Below are positions 44,413 through 54,602 of a stretch of DNA of 64,000 bases, piece after piece. Both the position numbers and the translations under genes were made by a program. Where the stretch lies: NCBI GenBank assembly GCA_963513945.1, contig OY740719.1:168526729-168590728 (forward strand), written 5' to 3'. Source of the DNA: Hydrotaea diabolus. Taxonomy: Eukaryota > Arthropoda > Insecta > Diptera > Muscidae. Within the stretch, counting starts at the first letter, position 1. Every line of letters starts with the position of its first letter. Below the pieces are notes generated by a model that was not told the origin of the DNA, searched no databases, and worked only from the letters and a program-made list of their open reading frames with translations.

Positions 44413-45523
44413 TTAAATAGTAGAGTTTGAGGCAAATCCTTCTCGTACATTGTTTGAGGGGAACAAATTAATGAACTTGACCTCCCTCACCACCCCTACC
44501 ACAATGATGTTCTATACAATTGGCAAAATGTTTTAGTTTGGCATGTTTTCTTTAAACTTAAAACTATTAAAACTCAAATAATTACAACTACGGCTGATGC
44601 TTAATTTCCACATTGTTTTTATTCTCTGTTTTTTTCTCATCGATTTCAATTAAAAATTGCATTATTAGTTTTCAATGGAAGTTGTTGTTGTTTTTGGTTG
44701 TTTTCAATTTTGTGTCTTCTGTATTCATCGTATGCATTACGTTAATTACTTAATGGCCTAATCTCAATTTGATTTAGTAATCCTGCAATAATTCATAATT
44801 CTAGTAATTACTCGTATTTTTTCTCTTTGATTTTCATTAAAATAGATTACAACAGTTTAGTTTAGGTTTTCTGTGTTTTTTTTTTGGTTTGTTTTAATTT
44901 TATTTATACAATTTATTTTTATCGTTTATTAATAGTACTATTAAGTGTTATTACTAGAAATAAATTTATAATTTACGTTTTACCTTAACTTCTTTTATTT
45001 TTTTAATAACAAATTTTAATCAGTCATTTTTATGCAATTAATTGCAAGTTGGTTTTGTTTTGTTTTCTTTTTTTTTGTTTGGTTTTATTAATTATTTCTA
45101 GAATTATTTTTTGTTTTCTGCTTCAGTAACTTAATAAGTAGATGTCTTGTTAGTGTTTTTCTTTCTTTTGTTGTTTTTGGTTTTTATGTGTACGTGTGTG
45201 TGTGTTTGCTTTCTTTGAAAGGGAAGGAAGGAATGTATGTTAAGGTTGTGATGGTGTGTTAGTATGTAAGAGGCTTTGGAAGGTTGAGTTTTTATTTTCG
45301 ACCCATAGGGGTTGGACTTTATTTTTTTAGAAGAATATATTAGTCGAATTTTCTTCGTCGAACAATATGCTGCTCGAATAGGTCAGAGTACTGGCTTCAG
45401 AAAATATATACCACCAGTTATCTGTACTGAAGGGTTGCTTAAGACCATTTGAATGACCATTAAAGACGTTTGCTGTTTTTCAAGACATGTAGTGTAGTGA
45501 ACAAGGTAGTAACTGTGTCGTTC
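44413..45523. other. AT-rich region without genes
   Basis: T-rich and homopolymer-rich; a TG microsatellite at about 45190-45210. No coding signal. Confidence 0.5.
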
Positions 45524-45567
45524 AGTGCAGTTGAGCCAAAGCTTTCGAGCCTTGGCTCAACTGCACT
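45524..45567. repeat. Strong hairpin, 16-bp perfect stem
   Basis: AGTGCAGTTGAGCCAA (45524-45539) is fully complementary to 45552-45567. The 12-base interior can add GCT/AGC pairing around a TTCG loop after one mismatch. It stands alone, not as the end of a recognised element, about 50 bp left of a maT copy. Confidence 0.85.
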
Positions 45568-45640
45568 TAAATCAAACCATTACTTTCTATCCTGAAACAA
45601 TAGCCCTCCAGATATACTAAGTAGGGACATAAATACTGCC

Positions 45641-46205
45641 ACACACGTTTTATGCTGTAAAATAATATGGACTGAATGTTTTTGGACCAAATATTTTTTA
45701 ATATATTTATTGATGTCTATTGTATCCAAAAAGAATGGGGTATCTTTTGTGACAAACCTTGTCCTCTAACACCGTCCATAATTTGTAATCCAATGGGTTC
45801 AAATCTGGACTGCCCGAGGGCCATTCTTCAGAGGAAAGGATCACGGGAAAATTGTTTCGAAGCCAGGCCTGGGATGTTTTAGCCTTAAGGCCGGCGCAGA
45901 ATCCTGCTGGAATCCTACTGCTACACACGTTTTATGCCGTAAAATAAAAAGTACTGAATGTTTTTGGACCAAATATATTTTAATATATTTATTGATGTGT
46001 ATTGTATCCAAAAAGAATGGGGTATCTTTTGTGACAAACCTTGTCCTCTAAAACTGTCCACAATTTGTAATTCTGAATCTGGACTGCCTGAGGGTCATAC
46101 TTCAGAGAAAATGAACGCTGGAAAATTATTTCGAAGCAAGGCCTGGGACGTTTTAGCCTTATTTGCCATCGCAGAATCCTGCTGGAAAGTCCATGGCTGG
46201 TTGTG
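45641..46205. repeat. Tandem duplication of the 3' part of maT copy 3
   Basis: 45641-45922 and 45923-46205 are direct copies offset by about 282 bp ('acacacgttttatgcYgtaa', 'tttttggaccaaatat', 'ggggtatcttttgtgac'). Confidence 0.9.
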
Positions 46206-46915
46206 GAACAAGGAATTGTTAAGATGCTTCAAAACAGCTTCCAAAGCTGTTTCTTGGTAAACTTTTGCCGTTGTTTTGATTCCTTGTTCACAGAAATGCA
46301 GGTCAGTGACCCCACCGTAAGAGACACCCTACCAAACCATGACTGAAGCTAGGTGATGACCCTTTTCCACCCTTGGGATCAGTTCAGATGCTTCCTTAGA
46401 TGACCGCGCATACACTCTATCATTTTGCTTGTTAAAATTTTCCTGAGCGGTAAAATTTTTTTCATCGGTGAACAAGATTTTTCTGGGCAAGTTATCAGCG
46501 TGCTTTAAAAAAAAAGTTTGCATGTTTCAATCCTATTTTTTTTTAAAGCTGCAGTCAACAAATATCCGTTACGTCGTTTGAAAGCCCCAAGTCTTTTTTA
46601 ATGGTTCGCCTCATGGACTTTTGCGTGATATTCCTCTCACGGGCCATGATTTTCTGTTTTCGGAGCGGATTTATGTGAATTCTTGATTTAACAGCTTTGA
46701 TGGCATGCGGTGTTCGAACAGAGCGTGAGCGGCCCGACCGGTAGCGGTCTTTTACATCTCCAGCCTCCTCAAACAGTTTTATGCATCGGTAAATGAACAT
46801 GCGGCTAATCCCTAGTGGCCGGAGCGTTTTGAAAATATCTTTTTTTTTTTTATTTCACACTTGGAAAGCGCTATTACAGCGATACGGTTCTCATTGTTTG
46901 ACAATTTTAAAATCC
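45707..46915 (-). pseudogene. maT-like transposase, copy 3, broken
   Basis: The minus-strand N-terminal part begins near 46905. The frame 46800-46555 gives CIKLFEEAGDVKDRYRSGRS and PLRKQKIMARERNITQKSM. The first catalytic block ILFTDEKNFTAQENFNKQ is at about 46490-46430. The second-aspartate region is frameshifted, and the third reads SPDLNPLDYKLW near 45800-45770, in the outer of two duplicated C-termini. Several lesions; no function expected. Confidence 0.85.
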
Positions 46916-47034
46916 CGTTTCAGACTTACGCTTTTGAGGTTAGCTTTCAAAACACATATGACATTAACGGGGTATGTTCAGTTCTACTATTGAAGTGGGT
47001 GTGTTCAATGTTGTAACAGTATTTATGTCCCTAC

Positions 47035-47282
47035 TAAGTAAAAAACGAAGTGATATGAATTTGCAATATCTTAAAAAATTATGATATCCTAATTTTCATT
47101 AGATTTTGTATTTAAACCTCTAATTGTAGTTCTATTACTTTTTGAAGAACCGGACGTCACCATTTTTTGGTGTAAAATCCAATATCTATTATTCCAACGA
47201 GAATTTTCTGCGACAAATTCAAGCCTATTTGTGCAATAGGCTCCTTGCAAGCTTCCACAATCTAGAATGGCGATTTGCAAAA
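47035..47282. other. Spacer
   Basis: Short AT-rich stretch, nothing recognised. Confidence 0.4.
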
Positions 47283-47414
47283 AAAAAAAAGTCTGCAGCA
47301 GTACAACTAGGCACACCGTTCTCTACAAATCACCCGAAAGGACACTTAAGGCTGGATGGGAACTCATGACTTAAAATCCTAGTATCTTGCAAGTCTACCG
47401 GTTGTTGCATCCAA
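47283..47414 (-). repeat. Possible tRNA-derived SINE or tRNA pseudogene
   Basis: On the minus strand from 47414, 'tgcaacaaccggtagac' is A-box-like and 'gagttcccatcc', about 40 bases on, is where a B box would lie; 'aggattttaagtc' sits between like an anticodon arm. A non-tRNA body follows, ending in an A/T homopolymer (47280-47291). No closed acceptor stem is visible, so a functional tRNA is excluded. Confidence 0.3.
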
Positions 47415-47489
47415 TAGTTTCTTTTTAAATCATTTGTTATTTTGACATTGATATCCTTTCATTCTAAAATATTAATATAAATAGATCAT

Positions 47490-47724
47490 CGAGGATGCAG
47501 TCAATGAATCAATGCATCCCCAGAAAATAACGCTTTGGTGCGTATTTGGGCCAGTTTTGTTTGTAAATGTTACTGGATACGCCTTATTGGTCAGCGGCAA
47601 AATATACCTTAACGAAATTTTTAGTAGTGAAATCACTAAGAGTGTGAAAATAAATTCACGTGTTAAATTTTTCCGTGACCAAAACGTCCTAATGTGCAGC
47701 GCAAATGGAGATTTGGAAGCTTGA
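47490..47724 (+). pseudogene. Short mariner-like transposase fragment
   Basis: The frame 47512-47724 reads MHPQKITLWCVFGPVLF, like the HPxKVTVWCG(L/F)W block between the first and second aspartates in DD41D-type elements, then NVTGYALLVSGKIYLNEIF, like the following TVNGxRYxxMI block. No terminal repeats. It differs from families A and B in the window. Confidence 0.45.
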
Positions 47725-49154
47725 TTGGGAAATTTCTAATTTCATCTCATTTTCGTTAAATCCTTAAAATATATAATAAAAGCATACAGATTTATTGATA
47801 AATTTAGGAAAAGTAATAATAAATTAAATAAACCAACACATAAGATAAAAAAACATTTTGCGTTGACTGTATACTAACATATTTTTTTAATATGTCATTG
47901 TTGAAGACCCCTTTAGGGCACTTCCGGTCGAACTTAATCGACCTTCGAGTTGCCACTAGATATATCTAGGGGAGTAGATTACGACGTAGTTTACCATATA
48001 TCCTAGACCTATTTCAGATCGGAGAAAAATGTTATATTCTTAGTGTCTGCCTTTAATATGGAGGATAGTATTGGAAGCACCTTTAGGAGCACAACCGTTC
48101 GAACTTCTAATGCTTAGTTAATTGATCGCAGTCTGCACAGGCACTAACAATTTGGGTATTTTGGCCTTGGTTCGATATAACGACTGGGAATTAAGGACCC
48201 TTACTGAAAACATTAACTGTCATCGGTTTTCATCGTCGAATATATTTCGAATCTCCGCACCATTGAGATCTTGAAGATTTAACGAAACTGACTTCATTGT
48301 CGAATATGCTTTGCGTCCGTAGAAAATATAAAGTCTTTGCAGATAAAAAGCTGAACCTATACAGACAAAGAGCCAAACACGATCATTTGAAGGCGATTTG
48401 TCCTTAATCTCATTTGGATAGCTTTTACAGTAGTCGGCAACTAAGACTCTCAGTTTGGATGCCTTCCTTTGCTCACGTTATTCCTTTGCTCACTGTTATA
48501 CAAATATAGACATTGGCTCTCCAATCCATCTTTTTTGCGCTAGCCCGAGAGAGCTTTTGATATGAAATAGAGCTTCTAATACGATATAGAGGAGGAGGGT
48601 ACTCAGATATTTCAGATTAAATACAATGGGAAATGTTATTCCATCTCCAGTCGGCTCGTCCGTTCTTTTGTTCGCTAGGAAGGGAACACGACTCATCTGA
48701 ATTCTTACAGATGAAGCGACGGAGTCTTTCAGCCAGAACGAAAGCACATCTCAGATATTCATATTCTAGATAGTGATATAAAGAGAATCTCTTTAAACTG
48801 ATATTGCGGGTGACCAGGAGTGACCCGAAACTATTGTTCCAGCCTGGTCAACTTGAAACGGCAAAGGATACATTTTAAACCTTTAATAGCTGGAATAGTT
48901 TCCGCTTAAATGTGGAGCCCTGGATCAACCGACTGCTGAGACATTTAGATAGTCAGGGCTCTATGACTCAAAAATAGAATAGAATAGAATGCTTCACATT
49001 GAAGATGACAGGATTCATCCAGGACTATTACAAAGTGTAACTAATCGTAACATGACATTCGAAAGTACAACTAATCGTAACATCGTTCCGCAGCGGGATG
49101 ATGCAGTGTTAAAATTAATATTCAAAAGTTAAAAGAAAACTGTGAATAAGTGTC
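47725..49154. other. Unassigned region
   Basis: No gene recognised. 'gagccctggatcaaccgac...tcagggctctatgactc' just before an (AATAG)n run at about 48973-48992 looks like the tail of an old retroelement, but no coding part is attached. The minus frame 48496-48747 has no domain. Confidence 0.45.
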
Positions 49155-49382
49155 ATCTGTTATGTTGTTGTTGTAACAAAAATATGTTGTGTCCTGTTCG
49201 ACGTTAGGGTTAATGCTTCGATATCGAGGTGAAGAAAACGCTCCATGCATCCACATGCATCCACAGAGACCTGGTGGTCAGCTGAGTGGGCTTGGCCGGA
49301 CAATTGAAGAGATCCAGCACGTCGTGTGGTCCCTGATGGCAGGCGGGACACACGTCCGCAATGTTAGCATCAATTCGTGCCT
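49155..49382 (-). pseudogene. jockey-like LINE, C-terminal end of ORF2
   Basis: On the minus strand a frame from 49381 reads ARIDANIADVCPACHQGPHD, LFNCPAKPTQLTTRSLW and then a stop near 49213. The C-x2-C...H...C pattern followed by LFNCPA.PT.LT..SLW is the characteristic C-terminal zinc-finger-like end of many jockey-clade ORF2 proteins in flies. A short 3' untranslated region with a CAACAACAAC stretch follows (near 49165). Only the last 60 or so codons survive. Confidence 0.75.
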
Positions 49383-49479
49383 AATAAAAATAATAAATCT
49401 TCTGTTATAACCAGCGGTTTAGAGTCTAGTGTCTGTGTCTACCAGCGAAGCGCTCCATGTTCAAATTCCTATAGAACAG

Positions 49480-50350
49480 CATTTTTATACCCTACACCAC
49501 ACTGTATTGTGCGGCTGATGGTTGTTTGTAATCAAAGTTCGGATTTTAGATATAATCCATTCGCAACAAAACTGGGTAAATCGGGAAGTTTCAGGTTAAT
49601 AAAGAAGTATAGTGAAATTGGTCCATATAGAAGTATGTTCTGATGACTTACATATATGAATTCCTTCAGATTTATGATCTGTCGCTGTGGAATTTAAAAT
49701 TCAGGAACGTTCACCATTAAATTGCGAATAGTACTAGACCACCATGTCGAATCCGATCAAATCCACCAAAATGAATCCGATATGGCTCAATTTATGAATC
49801 GTACGGTCGAACTATAACTTATCCAAGTTAGATTTGAGGCCTTTTCGCTCTATGAGTTACAGTTCATTCCAATTTAGAACGCAGAACTTATAAGAAAACC
49901 TGCTAAAATTATACCATATCGATATGAGTCAAAGTTTATGTTATATATATTATCCTTTGCAATAATCCGTTCCAGATCAATAACAATTATATTTAAATTG
50001 ATCCATATCGAAGCATGTTCCAATAGCCTACAGATGTAAGGATTTGTCGCTGCGGGAGCTTTAATTAAGGACCGATCTCCATTAAATTTCGATCTCGATT
50101 TTTGAATAGACTTCATTTAAGCTTTGCTCTTGAATTTAAATGCTATCGCTGTAGAAGGCATAGATTGAATCTGATCTTTCACCATTTTCGAATCGTAAGA
50201 GCGAATTGTAACTAACCCAAATGTGATTTGAGGCCTTGACGCACTTCTTGCCACATTTTATTTCAATTTATAATAGTGCATTATTGAAAGCCTATAATGA
50301 AGCCTGGTAAAATTGGACCTTATGTTATGTGTTAAGTTACATTTCAATGT
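49480..50350. repeat. Dispersed repeat 'ataccctacaccac' with diverged tandem units
   Basis: It starts like the fly repeat at 29920 ('tttataccctacaccacact'). Two diverged direct units of about 365-400 bp follow: 'tccatatagaagtatgttc ... gatctgtcgctgtgg' at about 49620 against 'tccatatcgaagcatgttcc ... gatttgtcgctgcgg' at about 49990, and 'gatttgaggcctt' at 49833 and 50227. Confidence 0.65.
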
Positions 50351-51151
50351 TGGCTCTCCTTAGTAAGTTTCCATATTTTTATGAGGCTGGCTTTCGTATT
50401 ACTAAGAATCCTAAAAATTGACCCTTTAATTCATAGTTATAAAGAAATATTTAAAAGCTTCTCATAAGTGATGAAACTTGCTGCACAATTGTAACAGTTT
50501 AGGCACTATTGCAATTTTTTGGTAGTTTGTTAAACTCCATCCGCTTATAGCATACGTAGTCTCGCTTCCAACCAGCTTTGTGGCAAAATCAGGGATTTGG
50601 TCACTATAATCTGAACAGGCTAAAAGACGGCAGAGGTAAGAATCATTACATAAATTTGCAGAGATGTCCTCTATTAATGTACTTCTAATAACAAAATACA
50701 AGATCGTATTCGGATTTGTTACCGTACTATAATAACTTCAAGACGCTTGATCGCTGGAGACTTTTAAAATTACCCTCTATGGGGCATAACCTTCCAGGCC
50801 ATCTTACTTAATTAGGACTGTTAGAATTAGACTAATATTTACCGCTATTTACTTACATACAACTTTGGCTGTTAAAAGTGTGTGTGTGTTTTGGTTTGTT
50901 TCCGTTTCCGTTTTTGTTTAGTTTTGGTAGTTTTGACTTTTAGTATTTCTTTCTACATGCTAGAGTGGATAGCTGCTTGGGGGTGTTTGGCGGCTGCTGT
51001 TGACGGGGCTCTCGGCGACAAGTCGGGTTTGTCCATATATATAAATGTATGTACCTGTGTGTTGTGTATATATATAGTTTTGTATGTATATATATATGTG
51101 TGTATTTCTGGGATATATGTTCAGTTCAGTTTTGGTGTTCGACTTTGCTTT
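50351..51151. other. Unassigned region with TG/TATA microsatellites
   Basis: The long plus-strand frame starting at 50882 is fed by 'tgtgtgtgtg' and 'gtatatatatatg' runs (51040-51110) and has no domain; its second half is the antisense of the exon candidate at 51152-51413. 50460-50870 shows nothing. Confidence 0.5.
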
Positions 51152-51413
51152 ACTTGTTGTAGGGATGATTTACATCGGGATTACGCAAAAGTGTACTATT
51201 CTGCGATGCCGCCATTTGCTCGTGATTGCTCAGCATCTTTTCGGTTTCCTGACGACTGTTGGCCATTATGCGGCGTATTGTTGGTGCGCAGGGTGTACGT
51301 CAAAGTCGTGTATCCTGCGCATGTTCATGTCAAACTTGACCGTGGGCGTTCATGTGCATGGCCTCGGCATCAGTTGGCGGGGTGCCGGCATTCATCTGAG
51401 CTGTTGGATAATA
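51152..51413 (-). CDS. Possible terminal coding exon with two in-frame UGA-C codons
   Basis: On the minus strand a possible splice acceptor (gtgcctcgttacag, complement of 51414-51427) precedes a frame that starts at 51413 with YYPTAQMNAGTPPTDAEAMH. It reaches a TGA at 51332-51330 (27 codons), then a second TGA at 51302-51300. The same frame stays free of TAA/TAG to TAA at 51152-51150, including MANSRQETEKMLSNHEQ. Both TGAs are followed by C, the leakiest stop context. Base composition and C/G-ending codons stand out from the AT-rich surroundings. I do not recognise the protein. It could equally be a C-terminus plus 3' untranslated region, a decayed exon, or chance. Confidence 0.3.
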
Positions 51414-52009
51414 CTGTAACGAGGCACAATTCAAGTACTGTATTATTGTTAAAAGAGTTGTCATAACAGTAGAAATTTAAAGAAAATCTTTTAAAAAATT
51501 TGAAGGGCAGTACATAATAAAGAGATAAGGATAACAATTTTAATAGATAAAGGTGGAGTTGGGCTAAAATTCGTTTATAAAATTGGCAGCAACAGTTCTT
51601 AGTTATTTTAATTTAAAAAAAAATCTAAACCATCTAAGGATAATCCTGCTTTAAGGTTTGGTCATAAATCTCAGACGTTAACATAATATCATAAAGTTGA
51701 AGATCATTATCTTAAACTATTTGGCATTTTGGTTAACCATGCCAAAACTTTTAATAGGGTGTAAAGGTTTAAAGCAATCAAGCGATTTATTTGACATCGA
51801 CTCGTATTATGCAACAAAATTATGCACTCTTTTTGGATGGTGATTTAGGACAGGGTCTTGGTGCTTCTTAGTTATTTTTATGGGCTGAAGAAGTTTGCAT
51901 TTTGCAATGCAATCTTTATTTATATTACTAAACACATTGTTGGTCTGCTTGTCTGTTTGAAGTTACTTCGCGCCTTAATAGTACAACCGTGTTTAGAGAA
52001 ATTTGGTAT
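51414..52009. other. Spacer without recognised features
   Basis: AT-rich; if the exon at 51152-51413 is real this would be intron upstream of it on the minus strand. Confidence 0.4.
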
Positions 52010-53397
52010 GTAAGGGTTGCTCTATATATTTCTGGCCTAGGCAACACTAAGTGTTACTTAGCACCATCTGACATTTCCATTAGAATGTTTGACATTTTTT
52101 GGCATAAACGTACTCAGAATGTCTTGACGTACGACCATCATTTGTGTTGCTTACAGTGACTTAAAAAAAACCAATTTGGCAAAAATGGAACTTACTCGTG
52201 AACATTTTCGTGCGATCATTTTTCACAACTTTCGACTTGGATTATCACGACAAGAGTGCATCGATGAACTTAAATCTGTGTATGGCGCTAAAGCACCATC
52301 CTATAGCAATGTGAAAAACTGGTTTAATAAATTTAATCGTGGCCGATGCTCTTTCAAAGACAAGGGTCGTCCAAAAACGGCCGTTGTGCCAGAGAACATT
52401 GATGCCGTGCGTGAACCGATAATGCAAGATCGTCATGTGACATACCGTGAGAAAGAGGCATCCTTAGGCATTTCTTCCACCAGCATACATTCGATATTGC
52501 AGGAACACCTGGACGTAAAAAGGATTGTTCTCGTTGGATCCCGCACAATTTGACAATCGTTTAAAAAAAGTCTCGTGTTGATTGGAGCAAAGAATTTTTT
52601 TTTAAAAAATACGATCTATGCGTATGAGCCCGAAACAAAACAGAAATCGACCATGTGGGTCTTCGAAGACGAGCGAAATTCAACGAAAGTTGTACGTGGA
52701 AGAAGCACTTCGAAGCTAATGGTCGACTCTTTCTTCGGAAAAGCTGGTCATATGGCGACTTTTCCGCTTGAGCAAGGTAGAACGGTCAATTTCTGATTGG
52801 TACACCATAATTTGTTTGCCCGAAGTCTTTGGAGAAATTCGAAAAACGAACAAGAGAAGAAGAATCACTGAACAACATGCCAATGCGAGCTCTCATCGGC
52901 TCAAACCAACGACTTTTTGACCGGCCAAAACGTCGAATTGATGGGTCATCCGCCGTACAGCCCTGACTTGGCACCCAATGACTTTGTTTGTTACCGCACA
53001 TCAAGAAAAAAATGTGTGGTCAACGATTTTCGTCGCTTGAAGATGTTGTTGAAGCGTTCAGAAACCATGTTTTGTAGATGCCTCAATCGGATTGGAAAAA
53101 GCGATTCGACAATTGTATAAATCATGTTGGAGAATACTTTGAAAAAGAATAATACCATTTTTGAAGATAAATATTTTTGTTTAGCTCGTTTGTTTTATTT
53201 CGGTCTGTTGCTTTATCACATTGAACATTGCAGCAAGTCTTTCTGAAGAGGGTTGTCACGGACCCGAAATCATGATAAAAGCAGTGTGCAGCCACGAAAA
53301 TCAATGCCACTTTGCCATTTTGTTAAAAACCTGTCTTCTATTTAAATATAGAAGCAAGAGGCCATTATTAGGCCAGAAATATATATAGCAGCTCTCT
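52010..53397 (+). mobile_element. mariner (DD34D) element, with 3' insertion
   Basis: The left end carries AAGGGTTGCTCTATATATTT; the right end 'ggccagaaatatatatagca' plus GCTCTCT precedes TA at 53398-53399. Compared with the 8.3-kb copy, the 5' leader is more complete ('aacactaagtgttacttag') and about 190 bp of foreign sequence (roughly 53178-53370) sits just before the right end. Confidence 0.88.
52185..53118 (+). pseudogene. mariner transposase, broken
   Basis: ATG at 52185 opens MELTREHFRAIIFHNFRLGL and the frame is open to 52551, covering both helix-turn-helix regions (KAPSYSNVKNWFNKF, then VPENIDAVREP). A short deletion and homopolymer near 52590-52610 remove the first catalytic motif (VTGDESW is absent; the text jumps to YAYEPETKQKS). 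The second block is damaged near 52880. The third, SPDLAPNDF, is present near 52960-52990, then another frameshift. Inactive. Confidence 0.88.
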
Positions 53398-53399
53398 TA

Positions 53400-53639
53400 T
53401 GTGGACGACGACAAGGAAGAAGATGTTTAATACTAGTTTTTTTCGATTTTTAGAGTGTAGGTGTGGCAAAAGGGGATTTCGTCATTTAATTTATTTGATT
53501 TGCTGTATTTATATTTAGTTTTAAACCTTTCTGTTGAATTTAATTCTTAACCAAATATGTTGTAGTTTTCGAAAAGGATTCTGCATTGTGGTGTCATCCA
53601 AAGAATACCAAACATCCAGTGTATACTAGTATCCAGATA
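53400..53639. other. Spacer
   Basis: Nothing recognised. Confidence 0.4.
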
Positions 53640-54318
53640 TTTACTGCAACATCTCAGATGAAGCTAATTATGAGAAAGAGCTTTGCTGACACCCAAATAT
53701 ATTGTTGTTGCCAACATTAACCATAAAATTCTCAATAAAGTTGATGGTGAGTCCACCATATATAATTCAGAAGATAATGTAATGTATGAGGAGAACTACA
53801 CCATACACCTATTTGAGTTCCTAAATTCTATCGAGCTAGCTTAAGTTCCACCGCATAAACTGAAACTTAAAATTGGTGCTCCGACAATTCTCATTATAAA
53901 ACTTAATTCCTCTAAACATTGCAATGGAACGAGGCTTCGGATAACACATCTCAGTCGCAATATTATTCCAGCCACTTTATTGACAGGAGCGTTAATGGGG
54001 CGAAGATATTTTTATCCCGCGTAAACCCATCGTACCAACAGATTTGCCACTTCATTTTTAGCACTTGAAATTTGCAGCCAAATTGGCCTTTGTTTTTAAC
54101 ATAAACAAATCCCAAGGACAAACATTGTAGATAGCTATACTACCAACATCGTTTACACAACTATTCTATCCTCAAGTTAATATATTTACTTGAAAACATT
54201 TTGTATATACGATATTTTATGCAAAACCAAAATTAATAATAAGAATATTAAGAGAATTTATCTCAGTTTGATATGGCTATAAAAAGATGCCCGTGCAAAG
54301 CCGGGTACAGATAGCTAG
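53640..54318 (+). mobile_element. Helitron fragment with 3' terminus
   Basis: The right end reads GCCCGTGCAAAGCCGGGT (54289-54306), a CCCG/CGGG hairpin, then ACAGATAGCTAG ending at 54318 with T next. A 3' hairpin shortly before CTAG|T is the Helitron signature; Helitrons replicate by rolling circle and make no target duplication. The upstream part encodes helicase sequence. The 5' side, with the Rep domain, is missing. Confidence 0.85.
53660..54140 (+). pseudogene. Helitron (Pif1-like) helicase, C-terminal part
   Basis: A frame near 53660 reads ERALLTPKYIVVANINHKIL and continues NKVDGESTIYNSEDNVMYEE, then FEFLNSIELA, a stop, VPPHKLKLKIGAPTILIIKL and NGTRLRITHLSRNIIPATLL to GRRYF near 54015. 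After shifts, KLAFVFNINKSQGQTL at about 54070-54128 is the last conserved helicase motif. This order is that of the C-terminal Pif1/RecD-like helicase in Helitron proteins. Stops and frameshifts are present. Confidence 0.85.
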
Positions 54319-54602
54319 TTCTTTATTAAATCAGTAAAAAAATAGTATATAACCCTTTATTTGAACGAAATTTTGGAATTGAATGTCTTAAGTGTAGCCG
54401 TATAAAAATTATCTTCGTATGACATTTTATCATCGATTCTTTAAGTTTGGCGTGTCGTTTTCGTCCTTTTTTTCGAGAGACATGAAAAAGAGACTACCTT
54501 ATTGATGTTTTTAGTATTTATAAGTATATGTTACACAAAACTATTTTTCAATTATTTTCTGTAGTGGTAACCGAAGACGTAAATTAATCAATATATCTAA
54601 TA
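54319..54602. other. Spacer
   Basis: AT-rich; nothing recognised. Confidence 0.4.

Larger units (their letters stand above)
45621..47034 (-). mobile_element. maT-like (DD37D) element, copy 3
   Basis: Ends GTAGGGACATAAATACTG (left) and CAGTATTTATGTCCCTAC (right, followed by TA at 47035-47036). Transposase reads on the minus strand. The 3' part is duplicated in tandem. Confidence 0.88.

Noticed and set aside
47283..47414. Functional tRNA gene
   Set aside because: No acceptor-stem pairing and no clean cloverleaf; at most a tRNA-derived relic.
50882..51466. Longest plus-strand open frame apart from the DD41D-B frame at 23940 and its neighbours (194 codons)
   Set aside because: Its first half is TG/TATA microsatellite and its second half is antisense to a more coding-like minus-strand frame. 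No domain seen.
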